Shown piece after piece: positions 6,703 to 10,219 of a DNA stretch of 10,219 nucleotides (within the stretch, counting starts at the first letter, position 1; each line of letters starts with the position of its first letter). The stretch is from an uncultured Eubacteriales bacterium (GTDB lineage Bacteria > Bacillota > Clostridia > Oscillospirales > CAG-382): the NCBI GenBank assembly GCA_934479825.1, contig CAKSOW010000050.1:1-10219 (forward strand). Direction: 5' to 3'. The notes beneath the pieces are model-generated. The model saw only the letters and a list, made by a program, of their open reading frames with translations. It was not told the origin of the DNA and ran no database searches. The translations under genes were made by a program, and so were the position numbers.

Positions 6703-6789
6703 ACCGCATGATGTGGGTGTGTAATTTTATGCCCTTTTGCATAAAAACCTATGTTCAGCGAGTCTTATAATGAAAGAGAGGTGCTTTTC
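6703..6789 (+). ncRNA. Structured 5' leader of rplU (candidate L21 leader)
   Basis: The leader of about 87 bases holds a perfect 8-bp hairpin (ttttatgc 6725-6732, gcataaaa 6739-6746, loop cctttt). It precedes the L21 gene, where Firmicutes often have a conserved L21 leader thought to mediate autoregulation. The position and hairpin are seen directly; membership of that RNA family is not established here. Confidence 0.45.
6776..6781 (+). promoter_or_regulatory. Ribosome binding site deciding the rplU GTG start
   Basis: GAGAGG lies eight bases before the GTG at 6790. It selects this start over upstream in-frame codons at 6751 and 6781. Confidence 0.75.
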
Positions 6790-7095
6790 GTGTACGCAGT
6801 CATCGAAACCGGCGGAAAGCAGTACAAGGTAAGTGTAGGCGACGTGATTTTCGTTGAAAAGCTCGGAGCCGAAGAAAACGCAAAGGTTGATTTCAACGTT
6901 GTCGCTCTCGCGGACGAAAACGGAATCAAGACCGGCAAGCCTTATGTAGACGGTTGCAAGGTCTCCGGAACCGTACTCAGAAACGCAAAGGCTAAGAAAG
7001 TCGTTGTGTTCAAGTACAAGTCCAAGAAGAACGAGAAGAAAAAGCAGGGTCACAGACAGCCGTATTCCAAGGTTCAGATCGATACGATCGGCTAA
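6790..7095 (+). CDS. rplU: 50S ribosomal protein L21
   Basis: From the GTG at 6790 the product is 101 residues, the usual L21 length. It begins with the conserved (M)YAVIETGGKQYKVSVGD and ends with the basic segment FKYKSKKNEKKKQGHRQPYSKVQIDTI, the typical 23S rRNA-binding tail. L21 binds domains of 23S rRNA in the large subunit. An in-frame ATG at 6751 would add 13 residues not found in the family. It is first in the operon with prp and rpmA, an order conserved in Firmicutes. Expression is probably set by the strong promoter and possibly by the leader. Confidence 0.97.
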   Translation: MYAVIETGGKQYKVSVGDVIFVEKLGAEENAKVDFNVVALADENGIKTGKPYVDGCKVSGTVLRNAKAKKVVVFKYKSKKNEKKKQGHRQPYSKVQIDTIG

Positions 7096-7125
7096 CCGGA
7101 AAAGCTGTTTAAAAGGACAGGCTTT

Positions 7126-7461
7126 ATGACAAGCGTTCGTTTTTACATGTCGCAGGACGGCATTTATCTTGCCTTTGAGACCGAAGGTCATGCAGGGCAC
7201 GGAAACGCCGGAAACGATATCGTGTGCGCGGCCGTATCGGCGGCAACCGAGCTTGTGATCACGATCCTTGAACAGTTCTCGGTGGAGCTCCGTTTGGACA
7301 TCCACGAAGAAAGCGCACGTATACGCTGTGAAGTGGCCGGATTTCCCGATGAGAAAACGAGGCATACAGCAAAACGGGTGCTTGACGGATACCGGAAATA
7401 CCTTTCAGAGGTTTCACAAGAGTATCCGCACAATCTGAAATGCAGAATGATCACAGAGTAA
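7126..7461 (+). CDS. prp: Ribosomal-processing cysteine protease Prp
   Basis: The 111-residue protein matches Prp (formerly YsxB), which removes the N-terminal extension of L27 in Firmicutes. The catalytic pair is visible as H22 in EGHAGHGNAGNDIVCAAVS and C34 in the same motif. These have the same numbering as in the characterised Staphylococcus aureus enzyme. It sits between rplU and rpmA, next to the gene of its substrate. The SD AAAGGA (7112-7117) is eight bases before the ATG. Cleavage before ribosome assembly is essential in S. aureus (family knowledge). Confidence 0.95.
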   Translation: MTSVRFYMSQDGIYLAFETEGHAGHGNAGNDIVCAAVSAATELVITILEQFSVELRLDIHEESARIRCEVAGFPDEKTRHTAKRVLDGYRKYLSEVSQEYPHNLKCRMITE

Positions 7462-7470
7462 GTTACTCTG
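7454..7470 (+). other. Hairpin across the prp stop, just before the rpmA SD
   Basis: The sequences cagagta (7454-7460) and tactctg (7464-7470) form a perfect 7-bp stem with a 3-base loop. The hairpin includes part of the prp TAA and ends four bases before the rpmA SD (AAAGGA, 7474-7479). It could affect coupling or mRNA processing between the two genes; this is inference. Confidence 0.4.
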
Positions 7471-7490
7471 ACGAAAGGAATGAAATCGAC

Positions 7491-7769
7491 ATGTTGAGAT
7501 TAGGTTTACAGTTTTTCGCACATAAAAAAGGTGTAGGTTCTACCAAGAACGGCCGCGATTCCGAATCCAAGCGCCTTGGCGTTAAGAAAGCGGACGGACA
7601 GCCGGTTGTTGCTGGCAACATTATTTTGCGTCAGCGCGGAACCCACATTCATCCCGGCGTAAACGTAGGCAGAGGCAAGGACGACACCCTGTTTGCACTT
7701 ACCGCAGGCAAGGTCAAGTTTGAACCGATCGCCGGCGGCAGAAAGCGCGTCAGCGTTTACGAAGCGTAA
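7491..7769 (+). CDS. rpmA: 50S ribosomal protein L27 with cleavable N-terminal extension
   Basis: The 92-residue product starts at the ATG at 7491 with MLRLGLQFFAHKKGVGSTKN. The LxLQFF motif is the Prp recognition site, with cleavage expected between F9 and A10. Cleavage leaves an 83-residue mature L27 beginning AHKKGVG, whose N-terminal end reaches the peptidyl transferase centre. The rest (GRDSESKRLGVKKADGQ, ILRQRGTHIHPGVNVGRGKDDTLFAL) is standard L27. An in-frame ATG at 7440 inside prp would add residues unlike the family. It is the last gene before a strong terminator. Confidence 0.97.
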   Translation: MLRLGLQFFAHKKGVGSTKNGRDSESKRLGVKKADGQPVVAGNIILRQRGTHIHPGVNVGRGKDDTLFALTAGKVKFEPIAGGRKRVSVYEA

Positions 7770-7791
7770 GTTTTCGCAATTCCATACGCAC

Positions 7792-7823
7792 GGCTGTTAG
7801 ACTTTGTCCTAACAGCCTTTTTT
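7792..7823 (+). terminator. Intrinsic terminator of the rplU-prp-rpmA operon
   Basis: A perfect 9-bp stem (ggctgttag 7792-7800, ctaacagcc 7809-7817) with an 8-base loop is followed by TTTTTT (7818-7823). Confidence 0.93.
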
Positions 7824-7870
7824 AAACTTTTCCCGAAATATTTCGCAGAAAGGTTTCGCGCCTGACAAAA

Positions 7871-7876
7871 AAGGAG
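7871..7876 (+). promoter_or_regulatory. Ribosome binding site deciding the obgE GTG start
   Basis: AAGGAG ends eight bases before the GTG at 7885. Its last base is the first base of another in-frame GTG (7876), which therefore cannot be the start. Confidence 0.85.
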
Positions 7877-7884
7877 TGAGAACC

Positions 7885-9168
7885 GTGTTTTTTGATAAAG
7901 TTAAAATTTATGTGAAAGCAGGCGACGGCGGTAACGGCAGCGTCTCCTTTCACAGAGAAAAATATATTTCGCATGGCGGTCCGGACGGCGGTGACGGCGG
8001 CAAGGGCGGCGATATTATTTTTGTCATCGACGAGGGACAGAATACGTTGTTGAATTTCAAATACCGACGTAAATTCGTAGCCCCCAACGGACAGGCCGGT
8101 ATGGCATCCAAATGCCACGGAAAAAATGCCGAAAACCTTGAAATTCCCGTTCCGCCGGGAACGGTCATCAAAGACGGCAATACCGGAAAGATCATCAAGG
8201 ATATGTCGGATGCAGATGTGACCGAAACCGGCCGCTTTGTGCTCTTGAAAGGCGGAAACGGGGGATTCGGAAACAGTCATTTTGCAACCCCGACTCGCCA
8301 GACGCCGAATTTTGCCAAAAGCGGCATTAAAGGCAAAGAGCTGGAAGTGGAGCTGGAACTCAAAATGTTGGCGGATGCCGGCCTTGTCGGTATGCCCAGC
8401 GCTGGAAAATCCACGATTATTTCCATGATAAGCGCGGCAAAACCGAAAATTGCCGACTATCATTTTACGACGCTTGCGCCCGTTTTGGGAGTTGTGGATG
8501 CTAAGGCCGGCAGTTATGTGCTTGCTGATATTCCCGGGCTTATTGAGGGCGCTTCTGACGGAGAAGGTCTGGGACACCAGTTCTTACGTCATATTGAACG
8601 CTGCCGTCTGATCGTAAACGTTGTGGATGCCTCCGGGATTGAGGGGCGTGATCCCTTGGATGATTTGCGCGTCATCAACGAAGAACTTGAAAAATACAGC
8701 CCGAAACTTGCCTCGCGTCCGCGCATTCTTGCCGCCAATAAAATGGATATGGCGGATGAGGAGACCAAGGCGCGTTTACAGGCTTATGCCGATGAAAAGG
8801 GGATACCGGTGGTGTATATGTGCGCCGCTATCGGCGAGGGAACGGATGGGTTAAAGGAAATCATTGCACGCGAGTTGGTAAATCTTCCTCCGCTTACGGT
8901 ATATGAGCCGGAAATGTCGTTGGAAGAAGAACCGACTGTTTGCGAAGAAGATGAGATCAAAGTAACAAACGTCAACGGTGTTTACCACGTCAAGGCCGAA
9001 CGTCTTGTCAACGTTATCAATTCCATTAACTTCGGCGACCATGAATCCATGGCATATTTCCAGAAGGTGCTTCGCAATTCCGGCGTTATTGCCGCATTGG
9101 AGGCCAAGGGAATTAAGGACGGCGACACAGTCAATCTGTACGACGTCGAATTTGACTATTACCGTTAA
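7885..9168 (+). CDS. obgE: Obg-family GTPase (CgtA/ObgE), 50S assembly factor
   Basis: From the GTG at 7885 the product is 427 residues, the normal Obg length, starting (M)FFDKVKIYVKAGDGGNG. Residues 1-155 form the glycine-rich Obg domain (GGPDGGDGGKGGD). The G domain shows G1 GMPSAGKST (169-177), G2 DYHFTTLAP (about 191-199), G3 DIPG (215-218), G4 NKMD (285-288) and G5 CAAIG (313-317). The last 80 or so residues are the Obg-specific OCT domain found in Firmicutes. Obg binds the late 50S precursor and responds to (p)ppGpp; in Bacillus it also touches the stress and sporulation pathways. It follows rpmA, as in many bacteria, but after a terminator. I see no clear promoter in the 61-base gap, so read-through is likely. 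Confidence 0.97.
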   Translation: MFFDKVKIYVKAGDGGNGSVSFHREKYISHGGPDGGDGGKGGDIIFVIDEGQNTLLNFKYRRKFVAPNGQAGMASKCHGKNAENLEIPVPPGTVIKDGNTGKIIKDMSDADVTETGRFVLLKGGNGGFGNSHFATPTRQTPNFAKSGIKGKELEVELELKMLADAGLVGMPSAGKSTIISMISAAKPKIADYHFTTLAPVLGVVDAKAGSYVLADIPGLIEGASDGEGLGHQFLRHIERCRLIVNVVDASGIEGRDPLDDLRVINEELEKYSPKLASRPRILAANKMDMADEETKARLQAYADEKGIPVVYMCAAIGEGTDGLKEIIARELVNLPPLTVYEPEMSLEEEPTVCEEDEIKVTNVNGVYHVKAERLVNVINSINFGDHESMAYFQKVLRNSGVIAALEAKGIKDGDTVNLYDVEFDYYR

Positions 9169-9223
9169 AACTTTGCTATGAAAGCAAAAACAACAGACAT
9201 TTAAAGAGTTTATCATTTTGCAC

Positions 9224-9228
9224 AGGAG
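9224..9228 (+). promoter_or_regulatory. Ribosome binding site deciding the TIM-barrel gene start
   Basis: AGGAG lies ten bases before the ATG at 9239. An upstream in-frame TTG (9218) overlaps no SD and would add non-conserved residues. Confidence 0.75.
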
Positions 9229-9238
9229 TGAAAAAATC

Positions 9239-10090
9239 ATGGCAGAACCGTTTATTTTGACCGGCTTTTCGGATGAAATTTCTTCCGATACGACCGCGCA
9301 GTTTGAGGGACTTAATAAGCTCGGTATTTCTTATTTTGAACCGCGCAATATCGACGGAAAGAACATCATTAAATTAACCGATGAGGAAGTTGCCTCGCTG
9401 AAAGACAAAATGAAAAAGTACGGCATCTCTGTTTCTTCGATTGGTTCTCCGATCGGAAAAATCAAGATCACTGACGATTTTGATGCACATTTTGAAGAAT
9501 TCAAACGCACGGTCGAAATTGCCAAAATGTTGCAAACCAAGTATATCCGTATGTTCAGTTTCTTTGTGGATGAAGCGGAGGCTGACGCGCGCACCGATGA
9601 AGTTGTGGAAAAGTTGACTAAAATGGTGAAGTATGCAGAAAAGAAAGATGTGATCCTGCTTCATGAAAACGAAAAGGGGATCTACGGCAATATTGCAAGA
9701 CGCTGCAAGGTACTGTTTGACCGTATCGTTTCACCGAATTTCAAGGCAGTCTTTGATTTTTCCAACTTTGTTGAATGCTCACAGGAGACGCTTGAAGCGT
9801 ATGAAATGTTAAAAGAACATATCGCATATGTGCATATCAAGGATTGCATTCATGCCAAAGGTGTCGTTCCGGCCGGTTTCGGAGACGGTCACTTAAAAGA
9901 GATACTTACGGATCTGTATCGGTCGGGCTACCATGGTTTTCTCAGCCTTGAACCGCATCTGGGCGGCTTTGATTTACCGGATGAAAAAGCGTGCGGCAAG
10001 CTTGTTATAAGCTTTGCCGACGGCGCACCCCGAAAATTTGCTTTTGCACACAAAGCGCTTACGGATCTGCTTTCCGACATTGAAAAGTAA
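9239..10090 (+). CDS. Xylose isomerase-like TIM-barrel protein (sugar phosphate isomerase/epimerase family)
   Basis: The 283-residue product has the AP-endonuclease-2/xylose-isomerase-like barrel. Putative metal ligands at the strand ends are E143 (LLHENEKGIYG), D173 (AVFDFSNF), H199 (YVHIKD) and E238 (LSLEPH), the usual Glu-Asp-His-Glu set of sugar isomerases and epimerases. The N-terminus FILTGFSDEIS and the PRNIDGKNI segment are typical of a Clostridia subgroup. No signal peptide is seen, so it is cytoplasmic. It probably isomerises or epimerises a keto-sugar or a related compound; the substrate cannot be read from sequence. It follows obgE by 70 bases without a clear terminator and may be cotranscribed with it. 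Confidence 0.87.
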   Translation: MAEPFILTGFSDEISSDTTAQFEGLNKLGISYFEPRNIDGKNIIKLTDEEVASLKDKMKKYGISVSSIGSPIGKIKITDDFDAHFEEFKRTVEIAKMLQTKYIRMFSFFVDEAEADARTDEVVEKLTKMVKYAEKKDVILLHENEKGIYGNIARRCKVLFDRIVSPNFKAVFDFSNFVECSQETLEAYEMLKEHIAYVHIKDCIHAKGVVPAGFGDGHLKEILTDLYRSGYHGFLSLEPHLGGFDLPDEKACGKLVISFADGAPRKFAFAHKALTDLLSDIEK

Positions 10091-10109
10091 CGGTTAAAAC
10101 GTCCGGATA

Positions 10110-10145
10110 AAATCCTGCGAAAGTTTTCTTTTGCAGGATTTATTT
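10110..10145 (+). terminator. Probable terminator after the TIM-barrel gene
   Basis: A 14-bp stem with one G-U pair (10110-10123 with 10128-10141) encloses TTTT and is followed by attt. The T tail is short, but the position 19 bases after the stop codon fits. Confidence 0.75.
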
Positions 10146-10155
10146 GGTTAATGAA

Positions 10156-10219
10156 AACCACTCGCTAAGCGAGTGGTTCGAAAAAGGCTTTTGCCGATGA
10201 GAAAGAAAACCTCCTGTGA
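10156..10219 (+). mobile_element. Possible left end of an IS200-type insertion sequence (continues outside window)
   Basis: A perfect 10-bp palindromic hairpin with a 3-base loop (aaccactcgc 10156-10165, gcgagtggtt 10169-10178) is followed by ggcttttgcc (10187-10196), itself a mini-hairpin, and by aaaacctcct (10207-10216). In Clostridia IS200-like elements, as I remember them, the left end has a subterminal hairpin needed for transposase TnpA. A leader follows in which an anti-SD string such as aacctcct sequesters the aggaggtt before tnpA. No transposase codons are within the window, so this is inference from the leader only. Confidence 0.45.

Noticed and set aside
6738..6771. Second possible promoter for rplU (TTGCAT ... 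TATAAT at 6766-6771)
   Set aside because: The spacer is 22 bases, and the TATAAT falls about 18 bases before the GTG, overlapping the region of the SD.
7822..8577. 251-codon open frame on the minus strand
   Set aside because: Antisense to obgE, whose domains are fully conserved in the other frame.
10156..10178. Palindrome as a second transcription terminator
   Set aside because: On the plus strand it is followed by cgaaaaa, not T residues, and the minus strand has only TTTT from inside the repeat flank. The mobile-element reading explains it better.

Overview
The window looks like a chromosomal segment of a gut-type Clostridia bacterium (Firmicutes, probably Oscillospirales). The evidence is the rplU-prp-rpmA-obgE cluster with an L27 carrying the Firmicutes-type N-terminal extension, strong AGGAGG-like ribosome binding sites, consensus sigma-A promoters, and a sigma-K-like promoter that implies an endospore former. 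The assignment below class level is inference.

Left part (1-2962), all on the minus strand. A three-gene operon reads leftward from a sigma-A promoter at 2934-2962: a small polytopic membrane protein of unknown function, a HAD-family phosphatase, and an NrnA-like DHH/DHHA1 phosphoesterase. It ends at an intrinsic terminator (583-618). Beyond it, also leftward, is the 5' part of an ECF-type sigma factor gene that runs off the window. It is preceded by an ECF-type promoter (545-572), so it is probably autoregulated. Its first 300 bases are only about 39% G+C by hand count, lower than its neighbours.

Middle part (3031-6599), plus strand. A divergent sigma-A promoter drives a 774-residue cytoplasmic GH127-like (DUF1680) beta-L-arabinofuranosidase homologue with an apparent ricin-like C-terminal domain and its own terminator. 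Next comes a separate unit: a match to the sigma-K (late mother-cell) promoter consensus, a leader hairpin, and a gene for a 307-residue protein with 25 cysteines. This combination suggests an uncharacterised spore-coat or exosporium protein and is the most interesting part of the window.

Right part (6668-10090), plus strand. A perfect TTGACA-N17-TATAAT promoter and a structured leader precede rplU (L21), prp (the cysteine protease that matures L27) and rpmA (L27), ended by a strong terminator. obgE (ribosome-assembly GTPase) and a xylose-isomerase-like TIM-barrel protein follow, then a terminator hairpin. The last 60 or so bases hold a perfect palindrome and an 'aaaacctcct' string that resemble the left end and 5' leader of an IS200-type insertion sequence, whose transposase would lie beyond the window.

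There is no gene-free stretch longer than 300 bases, and I saw no tRNA, rRNA or CRISPR array.
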